From Chloroflexota bacterium (GTDB taxonomy: Bacteria; Chloroflexota; Limnocylindria; Limnocylindrales; CSP1-4), in the NCBI GenBank assembly GCA_021785115.1, contig JAJYGO010000093.1:380-7123 (forward strand): a DNA stretch of 6,744 nt. The letters are read 5' to 3'. The first letter of the stretch is position 1. Each line of letters begins with the position of its first letter. Below the pieces are notes generated by a model. It saw nothing but the letters and a program-made list of their open reading frames with translations. It had not been told where the DNA came from and did no database searches. The position numbers and the translations under genes were made by a program. Below, one piece after another: positions 1 to 5,289 of this stretch.

Positions 1-112
1 GTGCGAGCACCTCCGGGATCGCCCGTTCCTGGACGGGCGTGGGGGTCTCGTACCCCTCCTCCTCGACGGTCTTGAGGAGATCGGGGGAGAGCCCCAGGTC
101 GCTGAATTGCAA
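1..112 (-). CDS. DEAD-box RNA helicase, N-terminal fragment (runs off the left edge)
   Basis: Reading the minus strand from a TTG at 112-110 gives 37 complete residues beginning MQFSDLGLSPDLLKTV and ending TPTPVQERAIPEVLA. This is the N-terminal signature of DEAD-box ATP-dependent RNA helicases: an aromatic residue (F3) upstream, then the Q motif with GYETPTPVQ, whose glutamine (Q28) reads the adenine of ATP. Walker A and the DEAD box would lie beyond the window. The TTG start is preferred because GAGAGGA (plus positions 124-130) lies 11 nt upstream and family members usually begin just before this phenylalanine. In-frame GTG at 178-176 and TTG at 166-164 are less convincing alternatives. The gene diverges from ybaK. 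Such helicases unwind RNA duplexes in ribosome assembly, mRNA decay or cold adaptation; the subfamily (RhlE, CsdA/DeaD and so on) cannot be told from this fragment. Confidence 0.85.
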   Translation of the reverse strand, partial: MQFSDLGLSPDLLKTVEEEGYETPTPVQERAIPEVLA

Positions 113-130
113 GTTGTCCGCGTTCCTCTC

Positions 131-162
131 TGCGGCCGCAGGGCGGCAGCCGGTGCACCGGC
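131..162. repeat. two perfect palindromes in the helicase/ybaK divergent region
   Basis: TGCGGCCGCA (131-140) is a 10-bp perfect palindrome, and GCCGGTGCACCGGC (149-162) is a 14-bp perfect palindrome. Both lie just upstream of the helicase TTG start, between the two divergent genes. They could be operator half-sites on DNA or small hairpins in the helicase leader RNA. GC-rich sequence produces short palindromes often, but 14 bp without a mismatch is longer than usual. Confidence 0.4.
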
Positions 163-212
163 CCAACGGGGCGCCCACGCGTCAGGGCCCTGTGCCCTTG
201 ACCCCCGGGGCG

Positions 213-242
213 GCGACAGCCGTCGGACGCCCGGAGCATACC
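213..242 (+). promoter_or_regulatory. possible promoter of ybaK
   Basis: A GCGACA element (213-218, 4 of 6 matches to TTGACA), an 18-nt spacer and CATACC (237-242) precede the ybaK GTG start. Transcription would begin near 249, leaving a leader of about 7 nt, which fits the lack of a clear Shine-Dalgarno sequence. A very similar arrangement occurs at 2644-2672. The match to consensus is weak and the call is tentative. Confidence 0.3.
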
Positions 243-255
243 CGACAATGGGGCC

Positions 256-756
256 GTGGGCGCGCAGGGGACACGGGCGGTCGACGTCGCGAGGCGAGCG
301 GGGGTCCCGCATACCGTGCATGAATATGCGCACGACGAGCGGGCGAGCCTCCGCGCCGGCGGGCGCGGCTATGCGCTCGAGGCGGTGGAGGCCCTGGGCA
401 TCGACGCCGCCCGCGTGTTCAAGACCATCGTGGTGGCCTGCGACGGCAGGCTCGGCCTGGTGGTCGTGCCCGCCGACGCCGAGGTGGACCTCAAGGCGGC
501 CGCCGACGCCCTCGGCGGCCGGAAGGCGGCGATCGCCGACCCCGCGGAGGCCGAGCGCGCCACCGGCTACGTGCTCGGCGGCATCTCGCCGCTCGGGACG
601 CGTCGCCCCCTGCCGGTGGTGCTCGACGCCTCCGCCGCCGACTTCCCGACCATCCACGTGTCCGCCGGCCGGCGCGGCCTCGAGATCGAGCTGGCGGCGG
701 GCGACCTGCTCGCGGTGACGAAGGGACGGCTCGCGCCTGTAGCGCGGCGCGGATAG
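256..756 (+). CDS. ybaK: YbaK/EbsC-family aminoacyl-tRNA deacylase
   Basis: The 166-residue protein matches the YbaK/EbsC (prolyl-tRNA-synthetase-associated editing) domain over its whole length. It acts in the cytoplasm, hydrolysing misacylated tRNA(Pro), classically Cys-tRNA(Pro), to keep translation accurate. Family landmarks are visible: the N-terminal TRAVDVARRAGVPHTVHEY strand-helix unit (residues 6-24), ALGIDAARVFKTIVV (46-60) with the conserved FKT lysine, the ADPAEAERATGY stretch, the GGISPLG loop, and the C-terminal SAGRRGLEIEL segment. The length is typical. The GTG start at 256 places the usual N-terminus correctly; an ATG at 248 is out of frame. No good Shine-Dalgarno sequence is present. 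The gene ends 21 bp before the convergent permease stop, with no evident terminator between them. The exact substrate cannot be fixed from sequence, since ProX- and EbsC-type relatives differ in specificity. Confidence 0.93.
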   Translation: MGAQGTRAVDVARRAGVPHTVHEYAHDERASLRAGGRGYALEAVEALGIDAARVFKTIVVACDGRLGLVVVPADAEVDLKAAADALGGRKAAIADPAEAERATGYVLGGISPLGTRRPLPVVLDASAADFPTIHVSAGRRGLEIELAAGDLLAVTKGRLAPVARRG

Positions 757-777
757 CGGCGCGGCAGCGGGGCGCGG

Positions 778-1593
778 CTACCCGTTGATATCGGCCCGCT
801 CCGTCCAGACGGCGGCGAAGCCGGCCGCGAGGACGAGCCAGGCGACGACGACCACCACCGCCAGGTCGGGGTCGAGGCGGGCGGAGGACGCCGCCGAGGC
901 TGCGCCCGCGACCGCCGTCGTCCCGCCGCCGAGCATCGCGGACGTGGCCGCGAACGGGGCCCACTTGACGATCTGGGGCACGAAGATGCCGATGATGCCC
1001 TCGCCGAAGTAGAGGCCGATGCCGGCGCCGATCCCCGCCAGCTGGCTGCGGGCCACGGTGGCGATCGCGTAGCCGATCGAGACGTCCATCGCGATCGCGA
1101 GCGCCGTCCGGGCCAGCTGCCCGGCCAGGTCGCCGGCCGTCTGCGCGTCGATCAGGGTGGCGCTCGTGATGTGGACCGCCGCTGCGCTCGCGAGCGCGCC
1201 GACGATGCCCGCGGCGTACGCGATGAGGGTGCCGGCCCAGGCCAGCACCGTGGCGCCGGCGATGGCGGCGAGGGTGTACCGGGCACGGCTCTCGCCCCGC
1301 GCGACGGCCGTCTTGAGGGTGCCCCAGCTCCACTCGGCACCGGCGATCGCCGCCCCGTAGGTCAGCGCCAGCATCCCCCCGACGGCGACGACCATCGCCA
1401 GCGTCAGGGTCCACGCCGACGGGAAGGTCAGGATGAGCCGGGCCGCCAGGGATGACTGGGGGTCCGCCACCTGCTGCGACGCGGCGGCGACGGCGACGAT
1501 GATGAGCAGGATCAGGCCGGTCAGCAGCAGGTACGTGACCAGCGTCGCCGGGCGGCGGACGAGGCGGCGAAGGTGCGAGCCGAACAGCCGCAT
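778..1593 (-). CDS. ABC-2 type transporter permease
   Basis: This 271-residue membrane protein has about six hydrophobic segments, near residues 18-39, 60-86, 106-137, 156-180, 186-206 and 244-263. Between segments 2 and 3 lies EWSWGTLKTAVARGESR (residues 87-103). This is the cytoplasmic motif of ABC-2 permeases of the ABC2_membrane / NatB-BcrB type, where it contacts the ATPase. The protein would form the membrane half of an exporter, presumably as a dimer. The ATG at 1593-1591 overlaps the TGA of the upstream ATPase gene by one base (TGATG), so translation is probably coupled and the two proteins made together. The substrate is unknown: such pairs export antibiotics, lipids, peptides or sodium. 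Small Ala/Gly/Val residues dominate, as expected at this GC content. The short C-terminus after the last segment (TERADING) is complete, and the gene ends convergently to ybaK. Confidence 0.9.
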   Translation of the reverse strand: MRLFGSHLRRLVRRPATLVTYLLLTGLILLIIVAVAAASQQVADPQSSLAARLILTFPSAWTLTLAMVVAVGGMLALTYGAAIAGAEWSWGTLKTAVARGESRARYTLAAIAGATVLAWAGTLIAYAAGIVGALASAAAVHITSATLIDAQTAGDLAGQLARTALAIAMDVSIGYAIATVARSQLAGIGAGIGLYFGEGIIGIFVPQIVKWAPFAATSAMLGGGTTAVAGAASAASSARLDPDLAVVVVVAWLVLAAGFAAVWTERADING

Positions 1594-2540
1594 CAGGCGC
1601 CGCCGAGCCCGTCGCGGGCGGACCCGGTCAGCTCGAGGAACAGCGACTCGAGCGTCGCGCCCGCCTCGATCCGCGAGGCGAACACGCCGGCGCCGGCGAG
1701 CTGCCGGTTGAGGTCGGCGGCCCGAGCGGGGTCGCAGCGGGCCACCAGCCAGACGCCGCCGCGGTCGTCAGCTCGCCGCACCGAACCCGCGCCGAGGAGG
1801 CGCTCCAGCGCCGCCCCGGCTGTCGCAACCTCGTCGGGCGCCACCCGGAGGCGCACTTCCCCCTCCCGGGCGAGCAGGCCCGCGACCGGGCCCTCCCGGA
1901 CCAGCCGGCCGCGGGCGATGATCCCGACGACGTCGGCCAGCTGCTCCACCTCGGACAGGATGTGGCTCGACACCAGCACCGTCCGGCCCTGGGCCGCCAG
2001 CGCGCGCAGCGTCTCGCGCAGGCCCACGATGCCCGCCGGGTCGAGGCCGTTGGCGGGCTCGTCGAGCAGCAGCAGCGCCGGGTCGTTGAGCAGCGCGGCC
2101 GCGATGCCCAGCCGCTGGCGCATGCCCATCGAGTAGCCGGAGACGCGGTCTCCGGCGCGGTCCCGCAGGCTGACCAGGTCCAGCACCTCGTCCACCCGGC
2201 CCCTCGGCACCGGCCCTCCGGCGGCGGCCAGCGCCCGCAGGTTCTCGCGCCCGGACAGGAACGGGTAGAACGACGGCGCCTCGATCAGCGCCCCCACCCG
2301 GAACAGCACCCGCCGCTCGCCGCGGCCGAACGGCCGACCGAGCAGCTCCACCGACCCGGAATCGGGGCGGACCAGCCCGGTGAGGATCCGCAGGGTGGTG
2401 GTCTTGCCCGCGCCGTTGGGCCCGAGGAAGCCGTAGACGGTCGCGGTCGGGACCCGCAGGTCGAGCCCGTCGAGGGCGACCTGCCTGCCGTACCGCTTGG
2501 CGAGTCCTCGCGTCACGATGGCCGCGTTCGGCTCCGCCAC
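1593..2540 (-). CDS. ABC transporter ATP-binding protein (ABC-2 exporter family)
   Basis: The 315-residue cytoplasmic ATPase powers the adjacent permease. Walker A is GPNGAGKTT (residues 40-48), the Q-loop region is GALIEAPSFYPFLSGRENL with Glu (E87) where other ABC proteins have Gln, the signature is YSMGMRQRLG (136-145), Walker B and D-loop are LLLLDEPANGLDP (156-168), and the H-loop histidine is H193 in VLVSSHILSEVEQ. A C-terminal domain of about 100 residues follows, as in BcrA/CcmA-like exporters, and may contact the permease. The GTG start at 2540-2538 is chosen because GGGAGG sits 4 nt upstream and the following residues (AEPNAAIVTRGLAKRYG) begin the fold normally. The open frame continues far upstream, but that part is antisense to other genes and has no family similarity. 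The stop codon overlaps the permease start. All ATPase motifs are intact. Confidence 0.93.
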   Translation of the reverse strand: MAEPNAAIVTRGLAKRYGRQVALDGLDLRVPTATVYGFLGPNGAGKTTTLRILTGLVRPDSGSVELLGRPFGRGERRVLFRVGALIEAPSFYPFLSGRENLRALAAAGGPVPRGRVDEVLDLVSLRDRAGDRVSGYSMGMRQRLGIAAALLNDPALLLLDEPANGLDPAGIVGLRETLRALAAQGRTVLVSSHILSEVEQLADVVGIIARGRLVREGPVAGLLAREGEVRLRVAPDEVATAGAALERLLGAGSVRRADDRGGVWLVARCDPARAADLNRQLAGAGVFASRIEAGATLESLFLELTGSARDGLGGA

Positions 2541-2643
2541 CTGCCCTCCCGTGCTGATCTCGCCCGGCCGGCGCCTCCCTGCGGCCGCCGCCGTTCCGGC
2601 AGGAGAACGATATCCCGCCCTCCCGATCGGCAGGATGCCCCAG

Positions 2644-2672
2644 GCGACAGGTGCCGACGGCCGTGCCATACT
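2644..2672 (+). promoter_or_regulatory. possible promoter of the secreted caspase-like gene
   Basis: GCGACA (2644-2649), a 17-nt spacer and CATACT (2667-2672) form a weak sigma70-type pair. The layout copies the candidate upstream of ybaK (GGCGACAG followed after 17-18 nt by CATAC). Transcription from here would leave a leader of roughly 165 nt before the TTG start. Confidence 0.3.
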
Positions 2673-2831
2673 CCGCCGATCGCGCGTCCCCCCGGACGCT
2701 CCGATGACGATCCCAGCACCGCACTCGCCGTCGCCCCGGCAGGCTCCCGCCAGCCTCGGCGCCCCGCCCGGACCGGCGGCGACCGCATCACGACCACCGT
2801 CACCGCGACCCATGCGCGGTGTTCCGGCAGA

Positions 2832-2838
2832 GGGGAGG
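2832..2838 (+). promoter_or_regulatory. Shine-Dalgarno site that fixes the TTG start
   Basis: GGGGAGG lies 8 nt upstream of TTG 2847-2849, an optimal distance. This site decides the start: the frame stays open far upstream, and only a start here puts the positively charged and hydrophobic parts of a signal peptide at the N-terminus. Confidence 0.75.
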
Positions 2839-2846
2839 CAAGACGG

Positions 2847-3692
2847 TTGCCCCAGCACCGGCCAGGCGCCCAGCGGGCGCTCCTCAGGACCCTGCGGTCG
2901 GCACTTGTCGCCGTCCTCGCCGCACTGGTCGGATTCGGCACGCTGACAGCAGTCGCTCCCGCGGCCCGCGCTGCGACCTACAAGGTCGTGGTCGTCGTCG
3001 GGCCGGCCGGTCTGAGCACCGCCAACTACCGGACCAACGCCGATCTCCTCGCCGCCCAGGCTGCCCGCTACGGCGCCGAGGTCGTCAAGGTCTACACGCC
3101 CGACGCCACCTGGTCGCGCGTCGCCGCGGCCGCGAACGGCGCCAACGTCCTGGTCTACCTCGGCCACGGCAACGGCTGGCCGAGCCCCTACCCGCCGTTC
3201 TCCGCCGCCCAGAAGGACGGCCTCGGGCTCAATCCGTACCCCGGGTCCGGCGACTCCACGACCAGGTACTACGGCGAGTCGGACATGGAGCGCCTCCACC
3301 TGGCGCCGGGCGCGGTCGTGATCCTCAACCGCCTGTGCTACGCGTCGGGCGACTCCGAGTGGGGCGCGGCGAACCCCACCCGCTCCACGGCCGTGGAGCG
3401 GGTTGACAACTACGGCTACGGGTTCCTGCACGGCGGGGCCCGAGCAGTCTTCGCGAGCGGGATCACCAGCGCCGCCTACGTCCTGCGCGGGCTGTTCGCG
3501 GGCCCGTCCTCGATGACGATGGCGGAGCTGTTCTGGTCGGACCCCGCGCGGACCGGCCGCTACCGCTTCGAGTTCAGCGGCGTCCGGACGCCCGGAACGT
3601 CGGCCCTGATGGACCCCTACGCGCCGAGCCGGTACTACCGCTCGGTCATCGGCTGGCTCTCGACCACTGTCGGCGCCTGGCGCTCGGGCTGA
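2847..3692 (+). CDS. secreted caspase-like (clan CD) cysteine-peptidase-fold protein, putative
   Basis: The 281-residue product begins with an export signal: a basic N-terminus (R5, R10, R14, R17), a hydrophobic core SALVAVLAALVGFGTLTAV (18-36) and a signal-peptidase site APAARA|ATY after residue 42. The mature part starts with a beta strand KVVVVVG (46-52). It then shows strand VLVYLGHGNG with H107 followed by Gly, and strand AVVILNRLCYASG with C164. Hydrophobic strand-His-Gly followed about 57 residues later by hydrophobic strand-Cys is the layout of caspase-fold clan CD peptidases (C25 gingipain, C14 and CHAT types). I therefore infer a His107/Cys164 dyad. No specific family is recognised, and the C-terminal third (Tyr/Arg-rich, with DPYAPSRYY) matches nothing I know. 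There is no LPXTG sorting motif and no second membrane segment, so the protein is probably released. A non-peptidase role or an inactive fold is possible. Confidence 0.75.
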   Translation: MPQHRPGAQRALLRTLRSALVAVLAALVGFGTLTAVAPAARAATYKVVVVVGPAGLSTANYRTNADLLAAQAARYGAEVVKVYTPDATWSRVAAAANGANVLVYLGHGNGWPSPYPPFSAAQKDGLGLNPYPGSGDSTTRYYGESDMERLHLAPGAVVILNRLCYASGDSEWGAANPTRSTAVERVDNYGYGFLHGGARAVFASGITSAAYVLRGLFAGPSSMTMAELFWSDPARTGRYRFEFSGVRTPGTSALMDPYAPSRYYRSVIGWLSTTVGAWRSG

Positions 3693-3722
3693 CGCCTCCT
3701 CCTCAGCCCCGGGGCCAGACGC

Positions 3723-3758
3723 GCGGGCGGGGGCGGCAGCGACGCCGTCCCCGCCCGC
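3723..3758 (+). terminator. 15-bp GC hairpin, probable terminator of the caspase-like gene
   Basis: The arms 3723-3737 (GCGGGCGGGGGCGGC) and 3744-3758 (GCCGTCCCCGCCCGC) pair over 15 bp with a single G-U pair and a 6-nt loop AGCGAC, 30 nt after the stop codon. The following bases (CCTTCCGCT) hold no real T tract, so it would be a non-canonical hairpin terminator or an mRNA 3'-end stabiliser. Confidence 0.55.
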
Positions 3759-3836
3759 CCTTCCGCTCGCGGTCTGCGGGAGGCCCCGGCGGGCGCACAC
3801 CGCCCGCATCCCCCGCGGACGGCGCATCATCGCAGG

Positions 3837-4676
3837 ATGCCGCCGCGCCACGCTGCCACTGACCCGGGCTGGCGGGCCGTCCGCGCCGCGTCGCCTGCCG
3901 AGCGGCGCGGGCCCGCCCACGGCCGGATGACGTTCCTCGGCCACTCGACGCTCCTGCTCGAGGTGGACGACCTGCGGATCCTCACCGACCCGGTGCTCCG
4001 CGACGGCCTCGGGCCGGTGCGCCGCCAGACGAGGGCGATCCTGCCCGAGCTGTTCGCCGACCTGGACGCGGTGTTCGTCAGCCACGGCCACCACGACCAC
4101 CTCGACCTGCCGTCGCTGCGCGCCATCCCGGGTCGACCGACCGTCATCGTGCCCAGGGGCTTCGGTAGGCTGGCCGGGCGGGCGGTGGAGGGGCCGGTCG
4201 AGGAGGTGGCGCCCGGCGACCGCCTGGTCATCGACCGCGTCCACTTCGAGGTCACGGCCGCCGAGCACTCGGGCAGGCGGGAGCCGCTCGGGCCGACCGG
4301 GCCGGCGCTCGGCTGCGTGGTCCGCGGCTCGCGCCACATCTACTTCCCGGGCGACACGGACCTGTTCGCGGGCATGGAGGCCCTGGCGGGGACGCTCGAC
4401 GTGGCCCTGCTGCCGGTGTGGGGCTGGGGGCCCAGCATCGGCCCCGGCCACCTCGACCCGGGCCGCGCGGCCCAGGCCGCCGCGCTGCTCCGACCCCGCC
4501 TCGCCGTCCCGATCCACTGGGGGACCTTCTACCCGGCCGGGCTGCGCCGCGTGCGCCCCGAGCCGCTGGCCGCGCCCGGCCCGCAGTTCGCGGACGCCGT
4601 CGAGCGGCTGGCGCCGGGCGTGCCGGTTCGGATCCTCGCCCCGGGGGAGTCGATCGAGCTGGACCTGCCCGGCTGA
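3837..4676 (+). CDS. metallo-beta-lactamase-fold hydrolase (UlaG-like / Lactamase_B_2 type)
   Basis: This 279-residue protein carries the full metal-binding set of the superfamily: SHGHHDHLD (H83, H85, D87, H88), H144 in AAEHSGR, D173 in YFPGDTDLF and H227 in PIHWGTFYP. The early strand MTFLGHSTLLLEVDDLRILTDPVL (31-54) is typical of UlaG-like and NAPE-PLD-like members. These act on lactones, phosphodiesters or N-acyl phospholipids, so a two-metal cytoplasmic hydrolase is expected but the substrate cannot be named. The first 30 residues are Arg/Ala-rich and not part of the fold. The start could instead be ATG 3927, which begins exactly at the first strand; neither start has a good Shine-Dalgarno sequence. 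CATCAT at 3825-3830 sits at -12 to -7 of ATG 3837, compatible with leaderless transcription and the longer form. It stands alone, after a hairpin and before a long promoter region. Confidence 0.9.
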   Translation: MPPRHAATDPGWRAVRAASPAERRGPAHGRMTFLGHSTLLLEVDDLRILTDPVLRDGLGPVRRQTRAILPELFADLDAVFVSHGHHDHLDLPSLRAIPGRPTVIVPRGFGRLAGRAVEGPVEEVAPGDRLVIDRVHFEVTAAEHSGRREPLGPTGPALGCVVRGSRHIYFPGDTDLFAGMEALAGTLDVALLPVWGWGPSIGPGHLDPGRAAQAAALLRPRLAVPIHWGTFYPAGLRRVRPEPLAAPGPQFADAVERLAPGVPVRILAPGESIELDLPG

Positions 4677-4792
4677 CGGCCGCACGCCGAGACGCTGGCA
4701 GCCGGGCTCCCGGGCAGCGCCCCGGCGGGCCCGCGGCCGCCGCGCCCGTCAGCGAGGCGCGCCCCCGATCTCCCATCTGGCGAGAAGGTCGA

Positions 4793-4875
4793 CTCACATA
4801 TGAGAACGCGCATTGACAAAAACGAAAAGCCGTTTTATATATGTGCTCACCAAGATCCGCAAGTGAGAGGACAGC
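4793..4875 (+). promoter_or_regulatory. AT-rich control region with CTCA/TGAG dyads upstream of the DUF2089 gene
   Basis: Within a sharply AT-richer stretch lie a dyad CTCA-CATA-TGAG (4793-4804), an inverted pair CACATAT (4795-4801) and ATATGTG (4839-4845) that brackets the promoter, and CTCAC (4846-4850) facing GTGAG (4863-4867). The last arm overlaps the GAGAGGA Shine-Dalgarno sequence (4865-4871). The repeated CTCA/TGAG word in three places suggests a binding site for a dimeric regulator, possibly the HTH product of the first gene; the downstream pair could also form a weak hairpin near the ribosome site. Confidence 0.45.
4813..4841 (+). promoter_or_regulatory. sigma70-type promoter of the DUF2089-DUF4097-SHOCT operon
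   Basis: TTGACA (4813-4818) is a perfect -35 hexamer and TATATA (4836-4841) a near-consensus -10, separated by exactly 17 nt. Transcription should begin near 4848, giving a leader of about 28 nt before GTG 4876. The spacer is itself palindromic: AAAACG (4819-4824), AAAAGC, CGTTTT (4831-4836). This is by far the strongest promoter signature in the window. Confidence 0.85.
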
Positions 4876-5289
4876 GTGGCACACGACGTCATCGCGACCT
4901 GTCCCGTCTGCGCCCATGAACTGGTCGTCACGCGCCTCCGCTGCGGGGAGTGCGGCACCACCATCGAGGGCGAGTTCGGGGTCGGGCGGTTCGGCCGGCT
5001 GACCCGCGACCAGACGCAGGTCCTCGAGAGCTTCCTGCGCAGTCGCGGCAACCTGCGCGACATGGAGCGGGAGCTGGGCATCAGCTACCCGACCGTGCGG
5101 GCCAGGGTCGAGGCGCTGGTGCGCGCCCTCGGCTTCGGGCCGCGCGACGAGCCGGACGCCCCGGCGCCAGCCGCCGCCGATGACAGCCAGACAGGGCGAC
5201 GCGAGGTCCTCGAGCGCCTCGCCCGCCACGAGCTGAGCGCTGAGCAGGCCGCCGAGGCCATCCGGGCGCTCGGGAGGGACGCCCGATGA
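4876..5289 (+). CDS. DUF2089 family zinc-ribbon/HTH protein, probable regulator
   Basis: The 137-residue protein matches the DUF2089 layout. It has an N-terminal zinc ribbon with CPVC (C9, C12) and CGEC (C23, C26). Then comes EGEFGVGRFGRL and a helix-turn-helix-like segment (about 43-86) containing the hallmark RGNLRDMERELGISYPTVR. After a Pro/Ala/Asp linker (90-107) there is a C-terminal two-helix module (108-133, VLERLARHELSAEQAAEAI) of the SHOCT-like type known at DUF2089 C-termini. The HTH resembles sigma70 region 4 folds, so DNA binding is likely and autoregulation of its own promoter plausible, though no target is known. GTG 4876 follows GAGAGGA (4865-4871) at good spacing. The stop overlaps the next start as ATGA, so translation is coupled with the DUF4097 gene. 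A DUF2089 gene beside DUF4097/SHOCT-like genes is a recurring arrangement. Confidence 0.9.
   Translation: MAHDVIATCPVCAHELVVTRLRCGECGTTIEGEFGVGRFGRLTRDQTQVLESFLRSRGNLRDMERELGISYPTVRARVEALVRALGFGPRDEPDAPAPAAADDSQTGRREVLERLARHELSAEQAAEAIRALGRDAR

Larger units (their letters stand above)
2541..2846. other. divergent intergenic region between the ABC exporter and the secreted caspase-like gene
   Basis: These 306 bases separate two divergent genes. The open frames across them lack recognisable protein features and appear to be GC artefacts. The region holds the Shine-Dalgarno sequences of both flanking genes, a possible plus-strand promoter (2644-2672) and one small AT-richer patch around GATATC (2609-2614), which might be part of a minus-strand promoter although no matching -35 is seen. 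No tRNA, repeat array or strong hairpin was found. Confidence 0.6.

Noticed and set aside
2280..2283. Glu in place of the Q-loop Gln in the ABC ATPase as a sign of inactivity
   Set aside because: The GALIE motif followed by FYP and SGREN is common in ABC-2 exporter ATPases, and all other catalytic motifs are intact.
1962..2846. Upstream extension of the caspase-like frame back to 1962
   Set aside because: The extension is antisense to the ABC ATPase, and the signal peptide and Shine-Dalgarno place the true start at TTG 2847.
2541..4685. Minus-strand open frame of about 1030 codons extending the ABC ATPase far upstream
   Set aside because: The upstream 700 residues are Arg/Gly/Pro/Ala-rich with no fold and lie antisense to the caspase-like and metallo-hydrolase genes, both of which have clear family motifs. 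It is a GC-driven open frame.
4677..4792. Hairpin-like terminator after the metallo-hydrolase (CGGCCGC 4677-4683 with GCGGCCG 4733-4739, and a bulged stem near 4709-4726)
   Set aside because: Arms are short, far apart or bulged, and there is no T tract; such pairings are expected in DNA this GC-rich.
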